Origin: JBEIVB01 sp040374085
GTDB taxonomy: Bacteria; Bacteroidota; Bacteroidia; UBA4408
Assembly: GCA_040374085.1 (NCBI GenBank)
Contig: JBEIVB010000121.1
Coordinates: 1 to 6,436, forward strand
Reading direction: 5' to 3'
Length of the DNA: 6,436 bases
Shown: positions 1 to 6,247 of the stretch, piece by piece
Layout: each line of letters opens with the position of its first letter
Numbering within the stretch: position 1 is the first letter of the stretch
The notes under the pieces: generated by a model
Database searches by the model: none
The model's input: the letters and a program-made list of their open reading frames with translations, nothing else
What the model was told of the DNA's origin: nothing
Translations under genes and position numbers: made by a program

Positions 1-2
1 AC

Positions 3-884
3 TCGTTTTCAACGCAAACCTTAGATGCAACAGGTCCCTTAAACGCCATACATTTCCCAACTGCCACCACGGGTTATGTGTGTGGAAACACCGGCAAGCT
101 GTGGAAAAGTACCAATGGAGGCAACACCTTTTCGCCTATCACAATACGCGGAGTAACCCAAAACCTAACCGAGCTTCATTTCCCTTCGGCCAGCGTGGGT
201 TATGTGTTGGATGAATTCTCTCAGCTGCGCAAGACCATCAACGGCGGCACCTCCTTTACCGTGCTCAACAACGTAACCGTGGGCAGCGCCAAGCAACTGT
301 GGTTTTTAAACGATACCACCGGATATGTGCTGAGCAACAACGGTGCAGTATATAGAACCACCAATGGAAGCACCTTTACTCCGGCCGGAAACACCTGCCT
401 GCAAACGGTTTTTGATCTTTATTGCCTCAACGACAGCACCTGCTTTGCTGTTGGCAGCTTCACCAATGCCAGCTGCGACGTAAGCTTCACCAGCAACCGA
501 GGCGAATCCTGGACCAACCTTACCTTTCCATACGCCTACGCAGGTTGGGGGGTGCATGCCATTGATACCGCCACCATTTGGCTGGTGGGACAAAACCAAA
601 CCATCATCAGACGGGGTACCGGTGGCATTCTTACACAGGATGGTGAAGCGATGACCCCGTTCCGGGGCGGCATTCAGTTGATTCCCAACCCGGCCACAGA
701 ATCCGTTGTGCTGAGCGCCTCATCTCCCATCGATCGCTGGCAGCTTTTCGACATCAGCGGTAGGTTATGCCTGGAGGGCAACGAAAAAATCGTTGACGTG
801 CGGTTGCTGAAAGCCGGTTTGTATTGCCTCCGCGCTGTATGTAAAGACGGAGAGGTTCACCAAAGCAAACTCATTCGGCAGTAA
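3..884 (+). CDS. Secreted beta-propeller (BNR/Ycf48-like repeat) protein with type IX secretion C-terminal sorting domain, 5'-truncated
   Basis: The reading frame is open from base 3, so the start lies before the window; 293 residues are visible. The GTG at 78 is an internal valine, not the start, because the repeat pattern continues upstream of it. The visible part has about five divergent propeller blades, starting near visible residues 13, 55, 98, 135 and 180. Blades 1-3 share the pattern [aromatic]-x-[ND/PS/PT]-x-x-x-GYV followed by (K/R)(S/T)(T/I)NGG-x-x-F, like Ycf48/BNR photosystem-assembly-type propellers. The fourth blade has four cysteines, possibly disulfides outside the cell. The last 70 residues (nt 672-881) are a typical Por/T9SS type A sorting domain: IPNPATESV, then a LFDISGR strand, then LKAGLYCLR and a final KLIRQ. 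By family knowledge the protein crosses the outer membrane by T9SS and is released or anchored at the surface, with the tail removed. The ligand or substrate cannot be told. It is convergent with ridA. Confidence 0.88.
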   Translation, partial: SFSTQTLDATGPLNAIHFPTATTGYVCGNTGKLWKSTNGGNTFSPITIRGVTQNLTELHFPSASVGYVLDEFSQLRKTINGGTSFTVLNNVTVGSAKQLWFLNDTTGYVLSNNGAVYRTTNGSTFTPAGNTCLQTVFDLYCLNDSTCFAVGSFTNASCDVSFTSNRGESWTNLTFPYAYAGWGVHAIDTATIWLVGQNQTIIRRGTGGILTQDGEAMTPFRGGIQLIPNPATESVVLSASSPIDRWQLFDISGRLCLEGNEKIVDVRLLKAGLYCLRAVCKDGEVHQSKLIRQ

Positions 885-890
885 CAATAC

Positions 891-915
891 CTTGCTTTAT
901 TGTTTTAAAAGCAAG
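891..915 (+). terminator. Inverted repeat just after the propeller gene, possible terminator
   Basis: Arms CTTGCTTT (891-898) and AAAGCAAG (908-915) pair perfectly over 8 bp around a 9-base loop, 6 bases after the stop codon of the plus-strand gene. No T-run follows on the plus strand, so it is not a textbook intrinsic terminator. It may act as a weak terminator or a 3'-end stabilising hairpin. Confidence 0.35.
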
Positions 916-922
916 TACAAAA

Positions 923-954
923 AACTGCGGAACGCAACAGAAATAAGCGCAGTT
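923..954 (-). terminator. Possible intrinsic terminator of the VWA-AAA+-ridA operon
   Basis: Read on the minus strand, the arm AACTGCG (954-948) pairs perfectly over 7 bp with CGCAGTT (929-923). The second arm runs directly into a total of six T residues (complement of the A-run ending at 924). It begins 4 bases after the ridA stop codon. The 18-base loop is long and the stem is modest, so this is a plausible rather than a strong terminator. Confidence 0.45.
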
Positions 955-958
955 AAAA

Positions 959-1339
959 TTAAGGCGCAACCGCAATCATAGAAATCTCCACGTTCACATC
1001 GCGGGGCAAACGGGCTACCTGTACGGTTTCGCGGGCGGGATAGGCTCCCTCGAAATACCGTGCATACACCGCATTCACACGGGTAAAGTCGTCCATGTTT
1101 TTCAAAAAGATACCCGTCTTTACCACATGGGCAAAAGTGGTACCGGCCGCTTCCAGAATGGCTTTTAGGTTTTCCATAACCCGCTCGGTTTCGGCTTCGA
1201 TGGTTTCCATTACCAACGCTCCGGTTTTGGGGTCTATGGCAACACAGCCCGAGGTAAACACGAGGTTGCCCACGCGCACGGCCTGGCTGTAGGGCCCAAT
1301 GGGCGTTGAAGCGTTGGGGGTTTCGATGATGGTTTTCAT
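959..1339 (-). CDS. ridA: RidA family reactive intermediate/imine deaminase (YjgF/YER057c/UK114)
   Basis: This 126-residue protein has the usual RidA length and aligns over its whole length with the family. RidA is a cytosolic trimer that hydrolyses reactive enamines/imines, such as 2-aminoacrylate from PLP-dependent serine/threonine dehydratases, to keto acids plus ammonia. Visible hallmarks are the N-terminal IGPYSQAV (Tyr17), the SG-x-x-x-DPKTG loop (residues 30-40), and the signature PARETVQVARLP (101-112). Arg103 sits at the place of catalytic Arg105 of enteric RidA, and Glu118 at the place of Glu120. One oddity: residue 32 is Cys where SGQ is usual, next to the active-site loop. The ATG overlaps the stop of the upstream AAA+ gene (ATGA, 4 bases), which fixes the start and implies translational coupling. 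It is the last gene of the operon. The family assignment is firm; activity on 2-aminoacrylate is inferred. Confidence 0.93.
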   Translation of the reverse strand: MKTIIETPNASTPIGPYSQAVRVGNLVFTSGCVAIDPKTGALVMETIEAETERVMENLKAILEAAGTTFAHVVKTGIFLKNMDDFTRVNAVYARYFEGAYPARETVQVARLPRDVNVEISMIAVAP

Positions 1340-2823
1340 TTGGATTCTCCTGGTTCGGTTAAGTTGTTGAGGTCAAACATAGAATTAAAGGTGTCGCGGA
1401 AAGCAAACCCTTTTTCCAATTTCGATTTGGTGATTTTGCCATACTCGGCAAGTGCGTGCAAGATGAGCTCGCAAAAAAACAAAAGCTCGCGCAGGCCTTT
1501 GGCACCGGTGTGCTTCTTGGCCAAATCCAACAATCCCGGAATGGCCTGCAGGGTTTTGCTGTAGGTGGCCTCATCGGCATCGAGCATGAGGTCTACCGTG
1601 CCCCCGCCCGAAAACCAATCGAGCACGGGCTGATACACGTTGGCCGCGTTCTTCTTGCGCAGGTTTTCTGGAGATGGAAAATACATGAGATGACACGCTT
1701 TAATTGCCTGTCCGATAAGGTGTTGCGCAACCGCTTTTGATCCTTCTTGTTCGCCTTCATACACCAGTTCCACCTTTCCGGTTATGGCCGGTATCACCCC
1801 CACCAGGTCGGTAACGCGCACGGTGGTGGCGGGGTCTTGGTTGATGAGCATGCGGCGCTCGGCGGCACTCACCAGGTTCTGATAAGCCGAGATTCCGAGG
1901 CGGGCCGAAACGCCGCTCTTGGCATCTACAAACTCGCTTTTGCGGGCCTCCATGCCAATGAGCTCCAGCAGTTCAAATGCAGGTTCGGGCACGCCAATGC
2001 GCGAAAGCCGCTCCGGATCGATGCGGGCTTCTTGCTTGGTTATGGCCACCGCAATGGAGATGTCCTGTGGATAGTGGGTTAGGATTTGACTTCCGATGCG
2101 GTCTTTCAATGGGGTTACGATGGAGCCCCGGTTGGTGTAATCTTCGGGGTTGGCGGTAAACACAAACTGCACATCCAAGGGCAGGCGCAGCTTAAAGCCC
2201 CGTATCTGCACATCGCCTTCTTGCAAGATGTTGAACAGGGCCACCTGAATGCGTGCCTGAAGGTCGGGCAACTCGTTTATGACGAAGATGCAGCGGTTGC
2301 TGCGGGGAATGATGCCGTAGTGCAATACGCGCTCATCGGCATAGCTCAGCCTCAGGTTGGCCGCTTTTATGGGATCTACATCGCCAATGAGATCGGCCAC
2401 GGTAACGTCTGGCGTAGCCAATTTCTCGGCATAGCGGCTGCTGCGGTGCATCCAGTCTATGGGGCAGGCATCGCCCAGCTCGGATATGCGATCGAGGGCA
2501 AAGCGCGAGAGGGGCTGAAAGGGATCGTCGTTGAGTTCGGCGTCCTTCACCACGGGAATCCACTCGTCCAGCAGCTCCACCATCAAACGAGCCAGGCGGG
2601 TTTTGGCCTGGCCGCGCAGGCCCAATAGGTTTATGTTATGACCCGAAAGAATGGCCCGCTCCAGGTCGGGAATTACGGTGTCTTCGTAACCCAAAACGCC
2701 GGCAAATAAGGGCTTTTTTTGTTCGAGGCGAGCCAAGAGGTTTTGGCGCAGCTCTTGTTTTATGGTTTTGGGTGTATAACCAGAGGCTTTTAATTCCCCC
2801 AGGGTGGCAGCGGTGGGCTTCAT
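1336..2823 (-). CDS. Magnesium-chelatase-I-like / MoxR-type AAA+ ATPase
   Basis: This 495-residue protein is an AAA+ ATPase of the ChlI/MoxR clade. Visible motifs in order: Walker A GLRGQAKT (68-75); Walker B CIFVINEL (178-185), with Asn183 where Asp is usual before Glu184; the ChlI-like insert ALFNILQEGDVQIRG (195-209); sensor 1 Asn225 in TANPEDYTNRG; a likely arginine finger Arg242 in PLKDR; and a possible sensor 2 Arg308 in SARLGISA. Residues after about 340 form a helical C-terminal region I cannot assign. By family analogy it forms a cytosolic hexamer that uses ATP hydrolysis to remodel a partner, through the VWA protein encoded just upstream. It is probably not a true chlorophyll-pathway chelatase: no ChlH-like gene is seen, and this group also occurs in non-photosynthetic bacteria. 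The start ATG overlaps the VWA stop codon and its stop overlaps the ridA start, both as ATGA. The domain call is firm; the client is unknown. Confidence 0.9.
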   Translation of the reverse strand: MKPTAATLGELKASGYTPKTIKQELRQNLLARLEQKKPLFAGVLGYEDTVIPDLERAILSGHNINLLGLRGQAKTRLARLMVELLDEWIPVVKDAELNDDPFQPLSRFALDRISELGDACPIDWMHRSSRYAEKLATPDVTVADLIGDVDPIKAANLRLSYADERVLHYGIIPRSNRCIFVINELPDLQARIQVALFNILQEGDVQIRGFKLRLPLDVQFVFTANPEDYTNRGSIVTPLKDRIGSQILTHYPQDISIAVAITKQEARIDPERLSRIGVPEPAFELLELIGMEARKSEFVDAKSGVSARLGISAYQNLVSAAERRMLINQDPATTVRVTDLVGVIPAITGKVELVYEGEQEGSKAVAQHLIGQAIKACHLMYFPSPENLRKKNAANVYQPVLDWFSGGGTVDLMLDADEATYSKTLQAIPGLLDLAKKHTGAKGLRELLFFCELILHALAEYGKITKSKLEKGFAFRDTFNSMFDLNNLTEPGESK

Positions 2824-3920
2824 TTGGTGTTTCTTCTTCGGTTGCGGGTGTAGTCTTCAAAAAGGTAATCGCCCAGGCCTTTTAGGCTGGTGTAGAAGGC
2901 CCGCCCCTGGTTGGTGCGGGTAAACTCTTCCACAAATTCCTGCAAGTAGGAATCGCGGGCAATCATAAAGGTGGTTATGGGTATGCGCAACCTGCGGCAG
3001 GCAGCGGCCATGTTTAGGGTTTTGTTTACGATGTGCCGGTCAAGGCCAAAGCTGTTCTGGTAGTATCCATCCGCTGTTTTCAAGCAGGTAGGCTTGCCAT
3101 CGGTGATCATAAAGATTTGCTTATTGGGATTTTTCTTGCGCCTCAGCAAGTCCATAGCCAGCTCCAGACCGGCCACGGTGTTGGTGTGGTAGGGCCCTAC
3201 CTGCAGGTATGGCAGGTCGTGAACGGAGATTTGCCAGGCGTCGTTCCCAAATACGATGATGTCTAAGGTGTCTTTAGGATAGCGTGTGGTGATGAGCTCG
3301 CTGAGGGCCATGGCCACTTTCTTTGCCGGGGTAATGCGGTCTTCGCCATACAAGATCATGCTGTGCGAGATGTCGATCATCAGCACGGTGCTGGTTTGGG
3401 CTTTGTGGTCGGTTTCCATCACCTCCAAATCGCTCTCGCTGAGCGAAAACCCATCTATGCCGCCTCTCACCTGCGCGTTGCGCAATGAGTCTACCATGCT
3501 GATGTGCTCCAGAGGATCGCCAAAGCGATAATCGCGCAGGCCTGCAGAGGGCTCGTCGCCCATGCCCGATAGGTTGGTGCGGTGGTTGCCGCGGGGACTA
3601 CGCTTGAGCTTGCCGAAGATTTGGTCGAGGCTGCGCTGGCGTATGGCCTGTTCCGTTTTTGCAGAGGGCACCAAATCGCCACCGGGTTGTTCTTCGCGCA
3701 GGTATCCTTTGCGCTTCAAATCTTCCACAAAATCGCCCATGCCGTATTCCGGTGTGGTAAGGCCATGCTCGCGGTCGAGCTCGGTAAGCCAGCTAAGGGC
3801 CTCTCCCACGTCGCCGCCGGTGTGGAGCAACAGCTCCTGAAACAAGCCAAAGAGGCGGTCGAACGGACTCTTTTCCTCTTCCGGCCCGGCTTCCTGAAAA
3901 CGAAATCCCTGCATGCTCAC
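2820..3920 (-). CDS. VWA-domain protein, ChlD/CoxE-like partner of the AAA+ ATPase
   Basis: Of up to 366 residues, the C-terminal half (about 175-355) is a von Willebrand factor A domain. It has a complete metal-ion-dependent adhesion site: DISHS (Asp183, Ser185, Ser187), a Thr in YHTNT (246/248) and Asp274 in ITDGKPT. No signal peptide or membrane helix is seen, so it should be cytosolic. The first 170 residues are charged and unassigned. VWA proteins encoded beside MoxR/ChlI-type ATPases act as Mg2+-binding adaptors that link the ATPase ring to its target, and the 4-base overlap with the AAA+ gene supports this pairing. Two starts are possible: GTG at 3920, or ATG at 3914 two codons in. The ATG (364 residues) seems more natural, but no clear ribosome site separates them, which is normal in Bacteroidota. 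It is the first gene of the operon, only 33 bases after the dnaN terminator. Confidence 0.87.
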   Translation of the reverse strand: MSMQGFRFQEAGPEEEKSPFDRLFGLFQELLLHTGGDVGEALSWLTELDREHGLTTPEYGMGDFVEDLKRKGYLREEQPGGDLVPSAKTEQAIRQRSLDQIFGKLKRSPRGNHRTNLSGMGDEPSAGLRDYRFGDPLEHISMVDSLRNAQVRGGIDGFSLSESDLEVMETDHKAQTSTVLMIDISHSMILYGEDRITPAKKVAMALSELITTRYPKDTLDIIVFGNDAWQISVHDLPYLQVGPYHTNTVAGLELAMDLLRRKKNPNKQIFMITDGKPTCLKTADGYYQNSFGLDRHIVNKTLNMAAACRRLRIPITTFMIARDSYLQEFVEEFTRTNQGRAFYTSLKGLGDYLFEDYTRNRRRNTK

Positions 3921-3953
3921 AAAGGAACAAAAAAGGGCAGGAAAGGTTCCAAG

Positions 3954-3982
3954 AAAAAAGCCTCCCGAAGGAGGCTTTTTTT
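3954..3982 (-). terminator. Strong intrinsic terminator of dnaN with UUCG tetraloop
   Basis: A perfect 12-bp stem (3954-3965 with 3970-3981) has a GC core GCCTCC/GGAGGC flanked by A and T runs. Read on the minus strand, the loop is TTCG closed by a C-G pair, the hyperstable cUUCGg tetraloop, and six T residues end the second arm. It starts about 18 bases after the dnaN stop codon. The A/T symmetry would let it work in both directions, but the tetraloop orientation and position fit dnaN. Confidence 0.92.
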
Positions 3983-4000
3983 GAAGGTTTTTACAGCAGA

Positions 4001-5119
4001 TTAGTTGTTCAACATAACCGGCATCACCAGCATGAGCACATCTTCTGCAGGGGCAGGAGTCTCGGGCAAAAGAATGCCGGCACGGTTGGGCGCACTCATT
4101 TCCAAGATCAGGTTGTCGCTGTCGAGGTTGGTTACCATCTCAATTAAGAATTTGGCGTTGAACCCAATCTCCATATCCTCGCCGGTGTATTGGCAAGTTA
4201 GACGCTCGGTTGCGGCGTTGTTGAAGTCAAAATCCTCGGCAGAAATGGTAAGCTCGGAACCCGCTATGCGCAAGCGAATCTGGTAGGTGGTTTTATTAGA
4301 GAAAAGCGATATCCGTCGAATGGAACTCAAAAACGCCGAACGGTCTATGACGAGTTTGTTTGGGTTGTTTGTGGGTATAACGGCTTCGTAATTTGGATAC
4401 TTGCCGTCTACCAAACGGCAGATGAGCTGCACATCGCCAAAGCGGAAGAAGGCGTTGGTGGTGTTGAAGTCGAGTTGAACCTCGGCATCGGACGAGCCCA
4501 GCATGTTTTTGAGAAGGTTAAGGGGCTTCTTGGGAACGATAAAGGACCCCGACTCGGCGGATTTGGCATCGTTCCTGCGGTAGCGCACCAGCTTATGGGC
4601 ATCGGTGGCCACGAAAGTGAGGTTGTCTGAACCCAACTGAAAAAATACGCCGTTCATGGTTGGACGCAGGTCGTCGTTTCCGGTGGCAAACAGGGTTTTC
4701 ACAATGCCCATGGAAAGGGTTTGTGCGCCCAGCTTCACGGTTTTGCCGTCGGCAATGGCCTGGATGCGGGGAAACTCGATGCCATCGAAGCCGGTGAGGC
4801 GGTATTTTCCATCTCCGGCGGAGATTTCAATTCCATAGTTGGCGGTGTCTACCTGAAACGCAAGTGGCATTTCGGGGAAGGTCTTGATGATGTCGAGCAG
4901 CATCTTGGCCGGAATGGCGATGTTGCCCGTACTGTCGGTTTTTACCGGAACACGAATGTTGATGGTGGTCTCCAAATCGGAGGCCGATATGCTGAGAGCA
5001 CCGTCTTGAAGGTCGAACAAGAAGTTGTCGAGAATGGGCAACACGTTGGATGAACTCAACACGCCGCTCATCATCTGGAGGCTCTTTACCAGGGTTGTGC
5101 TGGAGACAATAAATTTCAT
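4001..5119 (-). CDS. dnaN: DNA polymerase III subunit beta (sliding clamp)
   Basis: At 372 residues this is the normal length for the bacterial beta clamp, a head-to-tail dimer ring that holds Pol III and other enzymes on DNA. The start MKFIVSSTTL, the segment NDDLRPTMNGV (148-158), the pocket motif TDAHKL (172-177, in register with E. coli TDGHRL), DGKYPNYEAVIP (237-248) and the C-terminal MLVMPVMLNN are all hallmarks. The hydrophobic pocket that binds clamp-binding motifs of partner proteins therefore appears intact. The three-domain repeat architecture is complete. The ATG at 5119 is preceded by a weak GGAAAA purine stretch 8-10 bases upstream and by a good Bacteroidota -7 promoter box. 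The gene ends at a strong hairpin terminator, so it is probably transcribed on its own or as the last gene of the DUF4340 transcript. dnaA and recF are not beside it, so the classical dnaA-dnaN-recF layout is absent here. Confidence 0.98.
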   Translation of the reverse strand: MKFIVSSTTLVKSLQMMSGVLSSSNVLPILDNFLFDLQDGALSISASDLETTINIRVPVKTDSTGNIAIPAKMLLDIIKTFPEMPLAFQVDTANYGIEISAGDGKYRLTGFDGIEFPRIQAIADGKTVKLGAQTLSMGIVKTLFATGNDDLRPTMNGVFFQLGSDNLTFVATDAHKLVRYRRNDAKSAESGSFIVPKKPLNLLKNMLGSSDAEVQLDFNTTNAFFRFGDVQLICRLVDGKYPNYEAVIPTNNPNKLVIDRSAFLSSIRRISLFSNKTTYQIRLRIAGSELTISAEDFDFNNAATERLTCQYTGEDMEIGFNAKFLIEMVTNLDSDNLILEMSAPNRAGILLPETPAPAEDVLMLVMPVMLNN

Positions 5120-5141
5120 ACGTTTTTTCCGAAAGGTGCTG

Positions 5142-5171
5142 CAAAGATAATGGCCACGCGCAGCGGCATAA
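5142..5171 (-). promoter_or_regulatory. dnaN: Probable dnaN promoter, Bacteroidota TAnnTTTG type
   Basis: On the minus strand, TATCTTTG (5149-5142) matches the phylum -7 consensus TAnnTTTG exactly. A TTA (5171-5169) sits 19 bases upstream, matching two of three bases of the -33 TTG element at normal spacing. Transcription would begin near 5137, giving a leader of about 17 bases before the dnaN ATG. Confidence 0.6.
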
Positions 5172-5194
5172 GGCCTTCTTTATCTTGTTTTCAC

Positions 5195-6244
5195 TTATTT
5201 TTTAACACCTGCACCCCCCTTGGCTGTTAAGAACGTGAGAGGAGCGGTTAAGGGATCGAAGACGAAGTACTGCACGATGTATAGGTCTTTGCGATTGTCT
5301 CCTTTGGTGGCGTAGAGGCGGTCTACATCGTAGTTGATGCGGTTCCCTGCCCGATCGAGGTCTTCACCCGGCCCAACAGGCTTCAGGTAGAGGGTGGCTT
5401 GCTGGGTTTTGCCTGTGATGTTGGAGACGGAAATGCGGTAAACGGATAGCTGAAGCACAGAGTCGCGCTTGCTGGGACGAATGCGGTTGGCGGGCAGCTC
5501 GTAGTTCACGCTGCCGAAGCTCATGAGGTAGGCGTTCATGCGCGCGGTGTCGGTGTAAGGAACCGGCACACGGCTCGGGTTGAGGCGGTAGAGACGGCCC
5601 ACTCGTTTAGAAGGCCCTTGATTCTCAACCACCACCTCATAGGATTCCTCCGGCTTGTGCACGTTTTCTATCCGCACCCCTGCCAGCTCATTAAAAGGAA
5701 TGCTGAACACCACATTCGATTTCCACTCGTCGGCCACGGCCGAAAAACGGGTGGTGAGGTAGCCGTGAAAGCCCGGTATCTCCACCACGTAGGGTGCGGC
5801 AGATCCTTCGAGCATCATGTAGGTGCCTTCGTAATCCTGGGTGGGCGAACCTACATACAGGGTTTTCACCAATTCATCGCCTTTGTACACCTCGCATTTT
5901 ACCCCTTCTGCAGACAACAATTTTATAATGTTGTTGTAGGCGGCTCTGCCCACAGGCATGCGCACAGAGAGGGAAGAAAGGGTCTCCAACAAGTTCCGAA
6001 CGGTTTCGGTACGAGCCGGTGCACCTCCTTCCAACACCCACTTTCCGCCTGCCTGGCGCTCGAGCTGAACCCGATTGCCAAATTTATCGGCCAAGAAAAT
6101 GCGCGTGATGGAGGCCGTGTCTTTTACCGCAAAGTCAGACAGTTTGCCTTTCAGAGTGGTCTTATTTTGGCGGAGCAACAACCATGTGCTCAGTCCCAAC
6201 AGCAGCACAAAAGCCGCAAGCACCCATTTGGTTTGTTTTGTCAT
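5195..6244 (-). CDS. Membrane-anchored DUF4340-type protein
   Basis: This 349-residue protein starts with a short positively charged tail (Lys3, Lys6) and one hydrophobic helix at about 7-24, with no lipobox cysteine. It should therefore be anchored in the inner membrane with the rest in the periplasm. The region 46-145 resembles DUF4340: a strand-rich start, GGKWVLEGG (66-74), the helix TETVRNLLETLSSL (79-92), then LYVGSPTQDYEGTYMM (130-145), where the YVG-x-PT-x-D-x-x-GT pattern is the clearest signature. The remainder has alternating strands and no catalytic motif I recognise. In many bacteria DUF4340 genes lie next to GldG-like ABC transporter auxiliary genes; here the upstream neighbour is a MoxR ATPase, whose stop codon is only 3 bases before this ATG, so the two are in one operon. 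Its function is unknown; an envelope role is inferred from topology. The family call rests on recalled pattern, not a search. Confidence 0.75.
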   Translation of the reverse strand: MTKQTKWVLAAFVLLLGLSTWLLLRQNKTTLKGKLSDFAVKDTASITRIFLADKFGNRVQLERQAGGKWVLEGGAPARTETVRNLLETLSSLSVRMPVGRAAYNNIIKLLSAEGVKCEVYKGDELVKTLYVGSPTQDYEGTYMMLEGSAAPYVVEIPGFHGYLTTRFSAVADEWKSNVVFSIPFNELAGVRIENVHKPEESYEVVVENQGPSKRVGRLYRLNPSRVPVPYTDTARMNAYLMSFGSVNYELPANRIRPSKRDSVLQLSVYRISVSNITGKTQQATLYLKPVGPGEDLDRAGNRINYDVDRLYATKGDNRKDLYIVQYFVFDPLTAPLTFLTAKGGAGVKK

Positions 6245-6247
6245 AAA

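Noticed and set aside
78..80. GTG as the start codon of the propeller gene
   Set aside because: The same frame stays open to base 3, and the upstream residues (IHFPTATTGYV) complete a propeller repeat matching the next blade, so this GTG is an internal valine.
2086..2628. 180-codon open frame on the plus strand, antisense to the AAA+ gene
   Set aside because: It lies fully inside the AAA+ gene, whose motifs are unmistakable on the other strand. The predicted protein is a low-information mix of Gly, Ala, His and Gln with no recognisable domain, as expected of a shadow frame.
1336..2823. Genuine magnesium chelatase subunit BchI/ChlI for chlorophyll synthesis
   Set aside because: No ChlH or other pigment genes are visible, the protein is longer than typical ChlI, and the Walker B differs. 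A ChlI-like member of a general AAA+/VWA system fits better.
3954..3982. Small RNA or attachment-site core at the perfect palindrome
   Set aside because: The GC stem, UUCG tetraloop, T-run and position just after the dnaN stop are fully explained by an intrinsic terminator. No integrase, tRNA or duplicated copy is present in the window.
3582..4004. 140-codon plus-strand open frame running from inside the VWA gene through the terminator
   Set aside because: Its end is a lysine/arginine-rich translation of the A-rich intergenic DNA and the terminator hairpin, and the rest is antisense to the VWA gene. No start signal or domain supports it.
4721..5053. 110-codon plus-strand open frame antisense to dnaN
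   Set aside because: Entirely within dnaN, with no domain or ribosome site; a shadow of the conserved clamp gene.
5120..5194. Replication origin (DnaA box cluster) beside dnaN
   Set aside because: I see no TTATCCACA-like boxes or AT-rich unwinding region in the 75-base gap, and dnaA is not adjacent.
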